This document shows, in pieces, positions 34,961 through 42,865 of a stretch of DNA of 64,000 nucleotides. Positions within the stretch are counted from its first letter, which is position 1. Each line of letters begins with the position of its first letter. The notes beneath the pieces are model-generated. The model was not told the DNA's origin. It did not search any database and worked only from the letters and a program-made list of their open reading frames with translations. Made by a program: the position numbers and the translations under genes. This stretch comes from Candidatus Epulonipiscium viviparus. GTDB lineage: Bacteria > Bacillota > Clostridia > Lachnospirales > Cellulosilyticaceae. The stretch covers positions 1,102,028 through 1,166,027 of the forward strand of contig NZ_CP117982.1 of assembly GCF_030708075.1 (NCBI RefSeq). Reading direction: 5' to 3'.

Positions 34961-35134
34961 ATGAAAAAAAGTAATGTGTCGTTAATAGCAACGGTTTATC
35001 TAATCGCTTCGGTAGTTACTGCTCAAACTGTTACTTATATCAATAATAAGTTTGATGATAATTCTTATATTGAACAACAAATTGCCGAAAGTCAGCCTAT
35101 TTCTAGTTTATCTATAGAAGAAACCAGCCCTTGA
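34961..35134 (+). CDS. 57-residue membrane-anchored or exported small protein, unknown
   Basis: A short frame not overlapped by any better gene. It encodes 57 residues: a positive start (MKKS), a hydrophobic core from about residue 6 to 24, then a polar, acidic tail of about 30 residues without cysteine. This is the form of a single-pass membrane peptide or a cleavable signal with a small product (possible cleavage near VTAQ). AAGGGGG lies 12 bases before the ATG, a little far. Its stop codon lies inside a terminator stem. No family is recognised. Confidence 0.5.
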   Translation: MKKSNVSLIATVYLIASVVTAQTVTYINNKFDDNSYIEQQIAESQPISSLSIEETSP

Positions 35135-35156
35135 TTTAGAGGACTGGTTTCTTTTT
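35118..35156 (+). terminator. Terminator overlapping the end of the small exported-protein gene
   Basis: AAGAAACCAG / CTGGTTTCTT stem followed by Ts. The last codons and stop of the 57-residue frame are within the stem-loop; the convergent gene ends at the T-run. Confidence 0.75.
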
Positions 35157-36339
35157 AGCTATATTTACAAATTGACTTCATCTTTTTAACCGATATCAAA
35201 TATTGTTCTTCATCATTAATAAAGTAGTAACCCAATGTTTCTGCCAGGTTTAGCTGCAAATCAAATTCCTTACTCACCAATCTCAAAAATCTCTCATAAC
35301 TTTCCAATTCTACAAACCATCTACTTTTAATTTCATTATATGCCATCATATTCGCAATTAAGTGCTTGGTCAAATTAAAATTATCCCATCCCCTCCGTAA
35401 ATCACCATCTTTATCCAACAACAGCATATTCAAGTCATTAATGAGCATCTTGTAGTTGAAATCTGTACTATCTAATTCGCTCCAGATTAACAATATTGTC
35501 GCAATGTCTTCTTCTTCACTGCAATTGTCTTCTATAATATGATTGTTTACCAACATCCCTAGCTTATTTCGCTCTATAATTGGCGGATATTTAAGTATAC
35601 TCCATTGCTCTATAAAGTCTAGTGCTAAGTCAAATAAGATTATATTTTGAGGATGCGCATCGATTCTATCGGGTATTTGAATTTCCTTTAGTTTATTCTC
35701 TTGTATTACAAGCTTTACAAAACGTTCCAAGTTTAATGGCATATCAAGATCAATATAAAAAATAAAAATATCACACAAATCTCCAAACAAATCGCAAATA
35801 TATTCAAAAATACTCTTCTTCTTCTTATAATCTTGCAATATCAACTTCGCTATTTTGATTAATTTTTTCCATCTACCTACTTTTTCCCAATTTTCTATGA
35901 TTTGATACGCCTCAACTAATCTATTATTTACTCTAAAACGCTGCCCTCGATGTATCAGTTCTATAGGCTCCAAAGATTTATTCTCATCATATCTAATAAT
36001 CTCACACCACAGTCCCAAAGTTCTAATCGCATCTTTATAGCTGGCACTGTTTTGAGGATGCACAAAGTCTTGGTTACACACAAAAATTTTGTTTATTCCA
36101 TGCAACTCTGTTAGCTCTTTTAGAACTAGCTCAGATCCAATCAGCGCATCATTATGTCTCACTTTACAAATACTAAATTTAAATGCTAGATCTAATATTC
36201 GCTGACTTACAATTACTATATCTTCAAAGTAATCTTTAATATATAATTGATTTATTAAATACGAAATTTCTCTCTTATAACTATGTGTATCTCCATTTAT
36301 ATTCCAGCTTTTGTTCAATTTATCAAATATAGTTTTCAT
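35155..36339 (-). CDS. Unknown cytosolic protein, 394 residues
   Basis: I do not recognise this protein. It has no signal peptide or membrane helix, is rich in Leu, Ile, Asn and Asp, and looks mainly alpha-helical. No nucleotide-binding or metal motif is seen. The frame continues upstream to 36399, but AAAGG lies 9 bases before the ATG at 36339, so that start is chosen; the gene then begins 19 bases after the aminotransferase stop and is probably co-transcribed with it. Its function could be tied to that enzyme or to a lineage-specific role. Confidence 0.6.
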   Translation of the reverse strand: MKTIFDKLNKSWNINGDTHSYKREISYLINQLYIKDYFEDIVIVSQRILDLAFKFSICKVRHNDALIGSELVLKELTELHGINKIFVCNQDFVHPQNSASYKDAIRTLGLWCEIIRYDENKSLEPIELIHRGQRFRVNNRLVEAYQIIENWEKVGRWKKLIKIAKLILQDYKKKKSIFEYICDLFGDLCDIFIFYIDLDMPLNLERFVKLVIQENKLKEIQIPDRIDAHPQNIILFDLALDFIEQWSILKYPPIIERNKLGMLVNNHIIEDNCSEEEDIATILLIWSELDSTDFNYKMLINDLNMLLLDKDGDLRRGWDNFNLTKHLIANMMAYNEIKSRWFVELESYERFLRLVSKEFDLQLNLAETLGYYFINDEEQYLISVKKMKSICKYS

Positions 36340-36358
36340 TGCACTAACCTTTCTGCGA

Positions 36359-37549
36359 TTATTGTACAACATCATTATAGTACTTTGCAAGCTTCGCAAA
36401 AGCCTCCAATGAATTATTCACGGTCGCTGCACTCACGCAATATGCAATTCTAAAATAGCCTTTGCATCCAAACGCACTGCCTGGTACCAATAATAAATTA
36501 AATTTCTTTGCTTCTGCACAAAACTCTACATCATCTTCTATCAGTGCTTTTGGAAATAAATAAAACGCCCCTTCTGGATTATTTAACTCGAATCCCAACG
36601 ATTTCAAATGACTATATAAAATATCTCGATTTGATTTATACAAACTAATATCTGCATCGAAATCAACATATCTTTCTACCAATTTTTGAAACAACGATGG
36701 TGCGTTTACAAATCCCAATACACGGTTTGCAACATTGAGCCCGGCTACCACTTCTTTTAGATCAGACATCTCTGAGCTACTAATAACGTAGCCGATTCTC
36801 TCTCCGGGTAACGACAAAGATTTGCTATACGAATATGCTATAAACGTATTTTTATAGAATGATAACACATTTGGTACTTCTACATTATTGTAAACTATTT
36901 CTCTGTACGGCTCATCTGATATCAAGTATATCTGACTCAGCATCTCCTGTTGCTTTTCCTCTAATATATTTGCCAATTCCGTTAATGTCGCTCTATCGTA
37001 TATAACTCCAGTCGGATTATTAGGAGTATTAATTATCACTGCTTTAGTTTTCGGTGTAATCGATGCTTTAAGTGCCGAAAAATTTGGCAAAAAACTCGGT
37101 GGATTTGGAGGAATTACCACAATTTTCCCATCAAAATTTGATATATAATGTTTATATTCACCAAAAAATGGTGCAAACACTATTACTTCATCTTCTGGAT
37201 CCAAAATTGTTTTTAATATAATATTTAGCCCTCCTGCAGCTCCGACACACATGCATATATTATCTACGCTTAGCTTTAATCCATACTTTGCATTTGTCAC
37301 TGCCGCTATTTTATTTCTTGTTTGCTCATATCCCGAATTATTCATATAGCCATGAATTTGCTCTTCTCTCTTCAATATATCATAGATATCTTCCTTTATT
37401 GCATCAGGAGGGGCTGTGTTTGGGTTCCCTAAACTAAAATCATACACGTTTTCTACACCATATTTTTGTGCCATCAACTTTCCTTCTTCAAACATTGCAC
37501 GAATAACAGAACTTCCTGCTACTAATTCTTGCATTTTTTTCGAAATCAT
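36359..37549 (-). CDS. Class I/II PLP-dependent aminotransferase
   Basis: A fold-type I transaminase of 396 residues. Landmarks: YDFSLGNPN near the N terminus, the substrate and PLP contacts NTPNNPTG (175-181) and SDEPY (211-215), the PLP lysine Lys243 in YSYSKSLSLPGERIG, and Arg near the C terminus in YFRIAYC. This is the aspartate/aromatic/alanine-type subgroup (AspC/PatA-like); substrate is open. AGGAGG precedes the ATG. It precedes the unknown 394-residue gene. The region upstream holds a TATAAT box and a sequence matching the Spo0A 7-mer. Confidence 0.9.
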   Translation of the reverse strand: MISKKMQELVAGSSVIRAMFEEGKLMAQKYGVENVYDFSLGNPNTAPPDAIKEDIYDILKREEQIHGYMNNSGYEQTRNKIAAVTNAKYGLKLSVDNICMCVGAAGGLNIILKTILDPEDEVIVFAPFFGEYKHYISNFDGKIVVIPPNPPSFLPNFSALKASITPKTKAVIINTPNNPTGVIYDRATLTELANILEEKQQEMLSQIYLISDEPYREIVYNNVEVPNVLSFYKNTFIAYSYSKSLSLPGERIGYVISSSEMSDLKEVVAGLNVANRVLGFVNAPSLFQKLVERYVDFDADISLYKSNRDILYSHLKSLGFELNNPEGAFYLFPKALIEDDVEFCAEAKKFNLLLVPGSAFGCKGYFRIAYCVSAATVNNSLEAFAKLAKYYNDVVQ

Positions 37550-37577
37550 AAAATACCTCCTAGTTTTATTTTATATT

Positions 37578-37596
37578 ATTATATCATTTTTCGACA
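37578..37596 (-). promoter_or_regulatory. -10 box and Spo0A-box-like 7-mer before the aminotransferase gene
   Basis: On the minus strand, TTTGTCGAAAA (containing the 0A-box core TGTCGAA, 37590-37596) is followed 6 bases later by TATAAT (37578-37583). No good -35 box is present at 17 bases. A single 7-mer may arise by chance. Confidence 0.35.
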
Positions 37597-37731
37597 AATT
37601 TTAGTATAACAAAATAGAATATATCACTAAAACTCTATATCTATCAATTATTATGATATTTCTGTATATATTTTTTCATCATATAGCATACTAGCTTATA
37701 TAAATTTAAAATGCTAAAGGAGATTTTTTAT

Positions 37732-38526
37732 ATGTGGAGAATAGAAGAGCATCTGATGCAAACACCTTATATGGAAACAGCAACTACTCGCACCGTTAGA
37801 GTTTATTTGCCTTATAATTATGACAATGATGACACACGATATCCTGTAGTATATTTTCATGATGGCAAAGCCGTATTTTTTGGCAAAGGTCCATTTAACA
37901 CTGGCAGCTGGGAAGTTTTAGATACCATTACTGCCATGGAGCAGGCTGGCAAAACAAAGGGAATGATCATCGTTGCCATCGACAATGCTGATACCGAAAG
38001 ACCAACCGAATATTTGCCTTTTGTAAGCAGTTATATTTTTAAAGAAGGCTTTGATATAAACGTTGGTGGAAAAGCTCATGAGTATGCAAAATTTTTTGTA
38101 AACACATTGGTGCCATTTATTAATGCCAAATATAAAACTATCCCCGAAGATGCTGCCATTATCGGAAGCTCTATGGGTGGATTAGTTACTGCATTTATAA
38201 TTTCGCAATACCCAACCGCTTTTGCAAAAGCTGGGATATTCTCAATTGCTTCTTGGGTATATACCAATAACGAATGGTTTGATTATCTCAAAGCCACCAC
38301 TCCCAATTCCGCGATGAAATATTTCATTCATGTTGGCACCGCAGAAGGTCACATGTCTACTGATCCTCTACTAGCCCAAAAATATGTAAACGATACAATT
38401 GCGTATTTCAGAACATTACTCCAGCTAGGTGTTCCGCTACACAATATCTATCTAAATGTTGGCGTTGGCGATACGCATTCTGAATCTACCTGGTCTAAAT
38501 ATATTGAAAGCTTTTTGTTATATTAA
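37732..38526 (+). CDS. Alpha/beta-hydrolase esterase (esterase D / enterochelin esterase-like)
   Basis: A 264-residue serine hydrolase. It has the oxyanion region PVVYFHDGKAVFF, the nucleophile elbow GSSMGG (Ser147) and a C-terminal catalytic His in DTHSESTW. Pfam-type Esterase (PF00756) proteins act on acetyl-xylan, feruloyl or siderophore esters and S-formylglutathione; the substrate is not clear. No signal peptide, so cytosolic. The frame is open from 37711, but AAAGGAG lies after that ATG and 9 bases before the ATG at 37732, so the latter is used. Next to an acyltransferase and an SGNH hydrolase on the other strand. Confidence 0.88.
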   Translation: MWRIEEHLMQTPYMETATTRTVRVYLPYNYDNDDTRYPVVYFHDGKAVFFGKGPFNTGSWEVLDTITAMEQAGKTKGMIIVAIDNADTERPTEYLPFVSSYIFKEGFDINVGGKAHEYAKFFVNTLVPFINAKYKTIPEDAAIIGSSMGGLVTAFIISQYPTAFAKAGIFSIASWVYTNNEWFDYLKATTPNSAMKYFIHVGTAEGHMSTDPLLAQKYVNDTIAYFRTLLQLGVPLHNIYLNVGVGDTHSESTWSKYIESFLLY

Positions 38527-38558
38527 AGCCGCCCTGCTTATGGGGCAGCTCTTTTTTT
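38527..38558 (+). terminator. Terminator of the esterase gene
   Basis: AGCCGCCC / GGGGCAGCT stem with one mismatch, followed by seven Ts. It overlaps the end of the convergent acyltransferase gene. Confidence 0.7.
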
Positions 38559-39557
38559 GGGCTTTTTTGCCAACATCGATACAACAATATTAATCAACTT
38601 ATTCAAATACCACATCACTTTATTTCGAGATAGTGCATACGTAATCAACATACTCGTTATTATACAAATAATAATTTTTATCCAAAAAAATGGTATAATC
38701 GAATTTACTATATACACCAGCGATACTAAATATGTGTGTAGAATATATACCGAAAATGTATTGGTACCTACCTTGCTAAAAAATGTTTTTTTAGGATTAA
38801 TCATATTAACTAAAACATATACAAATGCAAATCCTATTACATAAACTCCCATTCTACTAAGAATAAGTTCCCAAATAGGTGCTTCAAATTCATAATAATC
38901 ATGACTTCCATATAAAAATTCCGCTGGGATAATTTCAAAATATGCAAAGATAACTGCTATTCCAGCTGTTACGGCAATAATCAAAATACTAATCAACTTA
39001 CTTTTACTTCTAAAACTCAGTAATTGCTCTTCTGTTAGGAAATACCCTCCTAAAAAAAATGGCAAGAAAAATATTGTTCTCGATATCGATAAAAACGTTC
39101 CCACCTCTGGCGAAAAACCTACTATTACTCCTATTATCAGACTTATTAAAAAAATATGTTTAACTCGTATTAAATCTCTCAAACAAATTCTCCAGCAAAA
39201 CATACTTATTAAATACCACAATGCCCATCCTGGTGTAAGTAGCGAAATATTTCTCCACCCAACTACTGGAATACTTACTATTGCCCAAAGCGTATTAAAA
39301 ATCAGATACGGAACTAAGAAATTTCTAAAGGCTTTCATTCTACACTTTCCAACATTCTTTGAAAAATAGCCCGAAATGAACACAAAAACAGGCATATGGA
39401 ATAAGTATATAAAGATATAGACCACTTCTATAACAAATGACTCTGCTATATATAGCTCCAACGAATGTCCCAGCACTACCAAAAATATCAAAATCCCTTT
39501 TAAGTTATCAAGTAAATAATTTCTAGTTCGTTCCTTTTCTACTGATTTTGCTGAAAT
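38538..39557 (-). CDS. Acyltransferase 3 family membrane protein, probable AUU start
   Basis: An integral membrane O-acyltransferase-like protein (OafA/NodX superfamily) with about ten transmembrane segments. The conserved N-terminal block reads RNYLLDNLKGILIFLVVLGH, with the catalytic-type His in LVVLGH and LFHMPVFVFISGYF after it. The first usual start codon (TTG, 39491) lies inside this block and would cut off its first half. The frame is open upstream as far as a TAA and has no ATG, GTG or TTG there, but AGGAGGG stands 6 bases before an ATT at 39557. I take ATT as start (339 residues). Alternatives are a base error or truncation. It precedes nothing on its strand; an SGNH hydrolase gene lies 12 bases upstream. 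Confidence 0.75.
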   Translation of the reverse strand: MSAKSVEKERTRNYLLDNLKGILIFLVVLGHSLELYIAESFVIEVVYIFIYLFHMPVFVFISGYFSKNVGKCRMKAFRNFLVPYLIFNTLWAIVSIPVVGWRNISLLTPGWALWYLISMFCWRICLRDLIRVKHIFLISLIIGVIVGFSPEVGTFLSISRTIFFLPFFLGGYFLTEEQLLSFRSKSKLISILIIAVTAGIAVIFAYFEIIPAEFLYGSHDYYEFEAPIWELILSRMGVYVIGFAFVYVLVNMINPKKTFFSKVGTNTFSVYILHTYLVSLVYIVNSIIPFFWIKIIICIITSMLITYALSRNKVMWYLNKLINIVVSMLAKKPKKRAAP

Positions 39558-39569
39558 AGCAATCCCTCC

Positions 39570-40202
39570 TTAAATTAGATCGATCCACTCCTTTGCTATA
39601 AGCACATGTCCCTTGGCAGTCGGATGCACTCCGTCGCGAGTCCAATAGCAACCTGGCGTATCTACTGTTAACTGCCCATTAAAACTCTGTTGTAATGGAA
39701 TATATTTTGCGTCATATTCTTTAGCAATATTTTCTATCACTTCAATTTTGGGACCCAAATCTTCTTTCCATTCCAGCTGCCCAGGTGTTACTGGCAATAC
39801 AAATGGACTCAATAGTATAATTTCAATGTCTCCGAACTTTTCTCTCGTGCTATCCAAAAAATATAAATAGTTATCTCTAAACTCAGCCACATCTGTTACG
39901 CTTCCCGTATCATATCTTCTCCAAGTATCATTAATTCCTATATACAAAGAAAGTACATCGATTTTTTCAAAACTCAATGTATTCTTTTCCCAGCGCTTTC
40001 TTAACTCTTTAGATCGGTTACCAGACATACCTCTATTTATACATTTCATATTCAATTCCGGATAATGAGTTTTTATATAATGATTGACCAATTTTACATA
40101 ACCATTTCCCAGACTCTCATCGTCTAACTTATTTCTACTGCAGTCCGTAATGCTATCTCCTTGAAATAAAATAATATTATTGTCATTCAATATCTTTGAC
40201 AT
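39570..40202 (-). CDS. SGNH/GDSL family hydrolase
   Basis: A 210-residue esterase. All four SGNH blocks are visible: block I FQGDSITD with the nucleophile Ser, block II Gly in NRGMSGNRS, block III Asn in GINDTWRR, and block V DGVHP with the catalytic Asp and His. Such enzymes often deacetylate sugars or peptidoglycan. No signal peptide is present, so it is cytosolic. TTAAGGAGG precedes the ATG. It sits between deoB and an acyltransferase on the same strand with gaps of 9 and 12 bases, so the three genes form an operon; acetylation by one and deacetylation by the other is a tempting inference. Confidence 0.93.
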   Translation of the reverse strand: MSKILNDNNIILFQGDSITDCSRNKLDDESLGNGYVKLVNHYIKTHYPELNMKCINRGMSGNRSKELRKRWEKNTLSFEKIDVLSLYIGINDTWRRYDTGSVTDVAEFRDNYLYFLDSTREKFGDIEIILLSPFVLPVTPGQLEWKEDLGPKIEVIENIAKEYDAKYIPLQQSFNGQLTVDTPGCYWTRDGVHPTAKGHVLIAKEWIDLI

Positions 40203-40211
40203 AATGCCTCC

Positions 40212-41378
40212 TTAACATTCCAATTTATTCAAAAAACTCTTACCAATATCTAGCTTTTCGACTTTAAAAATTTCTGCAATGGTTTGGCCAATGTCTGCAA
40301 AAGTCTCTAAAGTCCCCAGATTAGCTGATGCTGAACCTTTTTTATATGCTATTACTGGCACACTCTCTCTTGTATGATCGGTTCCTACAAATGTAGGGTC
40401 ACACCCATGGTCTGCCGTTATAAATAAGTAATCGTCTTCTGTGAGAAATTCTAGCAACTCGCCAATTTGTATGTCGACCTCTTCTAACGCCGCTCCATAC
40501 CCCGCAACATCATTTCTATGACCATATTTCATATCAAAATCTACTAAATTTGTAAATATCAACCCTTGCCTCTGCTCCTTTACAAGCTTGATCGTTATCT
40601 CCATTCCCTCCTTATTGCTTTTTGTTGGATATGATTTTGCTATATGTTTTCCTGCAAAGATGTCGCTAATCTTCCCTACCCCTGTTACCATCACTCCTGC
40701 AGTATCTAGACGATATAGCAAATTTGGTATCGCTGGCTCCGTTGCATAGTCGTGCCTATTTGCAGTTCGTACAAATGCTCCGACAGTACCAACAAACGGT
40801 CTTGCTATAATTCTTGCGACTTCGTTTTCGCCTCGCAATATCTCTCTTGCTATTTTACAGTAGCGATACAGGTCCTCCAATGGAACAACTTCTTCATGTG
40901 CCGCTATTTGAAACACGCTATCAGCCGATGTATAGACTATCAAATTTCCGGTTTTTACATGTTCTTCTCCCAAGTCTTCTATAATTTGTGTTCCTGATGC
41001 TACAATATTGCCAATTACTTTTTTGCCTGTCTTAGCCGAAAACTCATCAATTATTTCTTTCGGAAAACCATGTGGATATGTTCTTAATGGTACTGCTGTA
41101 TTTACACCAATCATTTCAAAGTGCCCCGTTGTTGTATCCTTTCCCTTAGAAATTTCTAGTGCTCTGCCATATGATGCCGCTGGATTGGCTTCTTTTTCTC
41201 CTACGTTTATATCATCAATATTAAATAGTCCTAATTTTTTCAAGTTCAATAATTTTAATCCGTCATTGCTATCATATACATGCTGTAGTGTACTGGCACC
41301 CACATCTCCATATGCATCTGCGTCTGGCATTTCTCCTATCCCTACGCTGTCTAAGACAATAAAAATTACTCTTTTCAT
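40212..41378 (-). CDS. deoB: Phosphopentomutase
   Basis: Interconverts (deoxy)ribose 1-phosphate and 5-phosphate in nucleoside breakdown. The 388 residues fit DeoB of the alkaline phosphatase superfamily: IVLDSVGIGEMPDA with the first metal aspartate, TTTGHFEM holding the phosphorylated Thr, and the second metal site in FITADHGCDPTFVGTDHTRE. GGGAGG precedes the ATG. First gene of a deoB-SGNH hydrolase-acyltransferase operon, transcribed away from the signal peptidase pair. No nucleoside phosphorylase is in this window. Confidence 0.96.
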   Translation of the reverse strand: MKRVIFIVLDSVGIGEMPDADAYGDVGASTLQHVYDSNDGLKLLNLKKLGLFNIDDINVGEKEANPAASYGRALEISKGKDTTTGHFEMIGVNTAVPLRTYPHGFPKEIIDEFSAKTGKKVIGNIVASGTQIIEDLGEEHVKTGNLIVYTSADSVFQIAAHEEVVPLEDLYRYCKIAREILRGENEVARIIARPFVGTVGAFVRTANRHDYATEPAIPNLLYRLDTAGVMVTGVGKISDIFAGKHIAKSYPTKSNKEGMEITIKLVKEQRQGLIFTNLVDFDMKYGHRNDVAGYGAALEEVDIQIGELLEFLTEDDYLFITADHGCDPTFVGTDHTRESVPVIAYKKGSASANLGTLETFADIGQTIAEIFKVEKLDIGKSFLNKLEC

Positions 41379-41467
41379 TTTTTGCCTCCCATTTATATTT
41401 ATTTTACATATTTAGTATGCACCAATTTATTTTTTTTAGTTTGCTACTTATCTTTTTTTTTGAATAA

Positions 41468-41476
41468 TGTTATACT
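41468..41476 (+). promoter_or_regulatory. Extended -10 promoter before the first signal peptidase gene
   Basis: TGTTATACT is an extended -10 element (TGn plus TATACT). No clear -35 box is present; the start codon is 36 bases downstream. Confidence 0.4.
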
Positions 41477-41511
41477 AGATTTACCATTATATCACAAAAG
41501 GAGCAAAATTT

Positions 41512-42036
41512 ATGTTACTTAAAATCAAAAATTTTTTTAATAGCACCGTCGAATTGCTACTTGCTGTCTTAGCCGCTGTACTTCTTACCCAATTTGTGTT
41601 TATGCATTCTACCGTTCCTACTGGTTCGATGATTCCCACCATACTTATAGGCGATCATCTTATACTTAACAAAGTTTCTGCATATTATAAAGAACCCGAT
41701 AGAGGCGATATTGTTGTATTTTTTAATGGACAAGATAATTTAATCAAACGCGTCATTGCATTACCTGGTGATGAAATCGATTTAATTGCCGGAAATGTAT
41801 ATTTAAATGGCTCCCTCATAGATGAACCTTATTTAAAAGATGCTCATTCTACTTATCCCTTAAATTATCGTATTACATTTCCTTTTGTTGTGCCTCAAGA
41901 TCATTATTTTGTGATGGGCGATAATCGCCTTAATAGTGCAGATAGCCGTGACTTTGGTCCTATTTATAGAGGAGATTTGGTTTCGATTGGTGCATTTAAA
42001 TTTTTTCCTTTTGACAATATTCATATGTTAAAATAG
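41512..42036 (+). CDS. lepB: Type I signal peptidase, copy 1
   Basis: Cleaves signal peptides from exported proteins at the outer face of the membrane. The 174 residues have one N-terminal transmembrane helix (about 13-30) and the Ser/Lys dyad: Ser39 in PTGSMIPT and Lys79 in NLIKRVIALPGDE. Box E reads GDNRLNSADSRDFGP. Length and layout match the Gram-positive SipS form. AAAAGGAG stands 8-9 bases before the ATG. A second copy of the same length follows; a 10-bp hairpin lies between them. Confidence 0.94.
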   Translation: MLLKIKNFFNSTVELLLAVLAAVLLTQFVFMHSTVPTGSMIPTILIGDHLILNKVSAYYKEPDRGDIVVFFNGQDNLIKRVIALPGDEIDLIAGNVYLNGSLIDEPYLKDAHSTYPLNYRITFPFVVPQDHYFVMGDNRLNSADSRDFGPIYRGDLVSIGAFKFFPFDNIHMLK

Positions 42037-42048
42037 GCAATCATTGCT

Positions 42049-42083
42049 GGTGATACTATCATTTCCACTTCAATAGTATCACT
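42049..42083 (+). terminator. Hairpin between the two signal peptidase genes
   Basis: Perfect 10-bp stem (GTGATACTAT / ATAGTATCAC) with a 13-base loop and a T-rich but interrupted tail. Probable terminator of copy 1. Confidence 0.6.
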
Positions 42084-42150
42084 TTCTTAAATTTTGATAA
42101 TTTTTTCTGTTTAAATAGGTCATAATACATATTAAAAGGAGTTGATTGAT

Positions 42151-42675
42151 ATGTTGCTTAAAGCAAAGCAATTTTTGGAATTTACAATAGAATTACTTCT
42201 TGCCATTGTTGCCGCTGCCCTCATTATGCAATTTGTATTTATGCATTCTGAAGTACCTTCTGGTTCGATGATTCCTACAATTTCTATTGGTGATCATTTT
42301 ATTTTGAATAAAGTTACCCCTTATTATCGTAAACCAGAAAGAGGAGAAATTGTGGTGTTTTTTGATGGCAAAGATAATTTAATTAAACGCGTTATTGGCT
42401 TGCCTGGTGACGAACTCGATCTCTATGCTGGTAATCTTTATGTAAATGGAGTTTTACTCGATGAGCCCTATTTAAATCATCCTAATTCTACTTTTCCATT
42501 AAATCCCAATATAGTGTTTCCTTTGACTGTTCCCGAAAATCATTTTTTTGTTATGGGTGATAACAGGCTTAACAGTGCCGATAGCCGATATTTTGGTTCT
42601 GTTAATCGAGAGGACCTTGTTGCTATTGGAGGTATTAGAGTGTTTCCGTTTAATGCTATTGGTATATTAAAATAG
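42151..42675 (+). CDS. Type I signal peptidase, copy 2
   Basis: A tandem paralogue of the preceding gene with the same length (174) and the same catalytic residues, Ser39 (PSGSMIPT) and Lys79 (NLIKRVIGLPGDE). Most of the sequence aligns without gaps, with differences mainly in the stretch around residues 100-125 that forms part of the substrate cleft. The frame begins with a TTG at 42142, but AAAAGGAG stands 9 bases before the ATG at 42151. Two enzymes with slightly different clefts may divide the secretome between them or act at different growth stages (inference). Confidence 0.93.
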   Translation: MLLKAKQFLEFTIELLLAIVAAALIMQFVFMHSEVPSGSMIPTISIGDHFILNKVTPYYRKPERGEIVVFFDGKDNLIKRVIGLPGDELDLYAGNLYVNGVLLDEPYLNHPNSTFPLNPNIVFPLTVPENHFFVMGDNRLNSADSRYFGSVNREDLVAIGGIRVFPFNAIGILK

Positions 42676-42792
42676 TATTTCATATTATTGTATAATACTC
42701 TTGCACACCAAAATCATGCTGGCATCATATGCTATAATGATGATTCTTATTTTCTCTCCCTATTTTATAGTCACCTTCGCTTTTATTTATGG

Positions 42793-42821
42793 TTGATCGC
42801 ATTTATATGCTGTAGTATAAT
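42793..42821 (+). promoter_or_regulatory. Promoter of the 490-residue unknown gene
   Basis: TTGATC, 17-base spacer, TATAAT, 44 bases before the start codon. Confidence 0.65.
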
Positions 42822-42865
42822 AATATCGTATAAATTATATTTTTTAACAATAGGGAGGATATATA

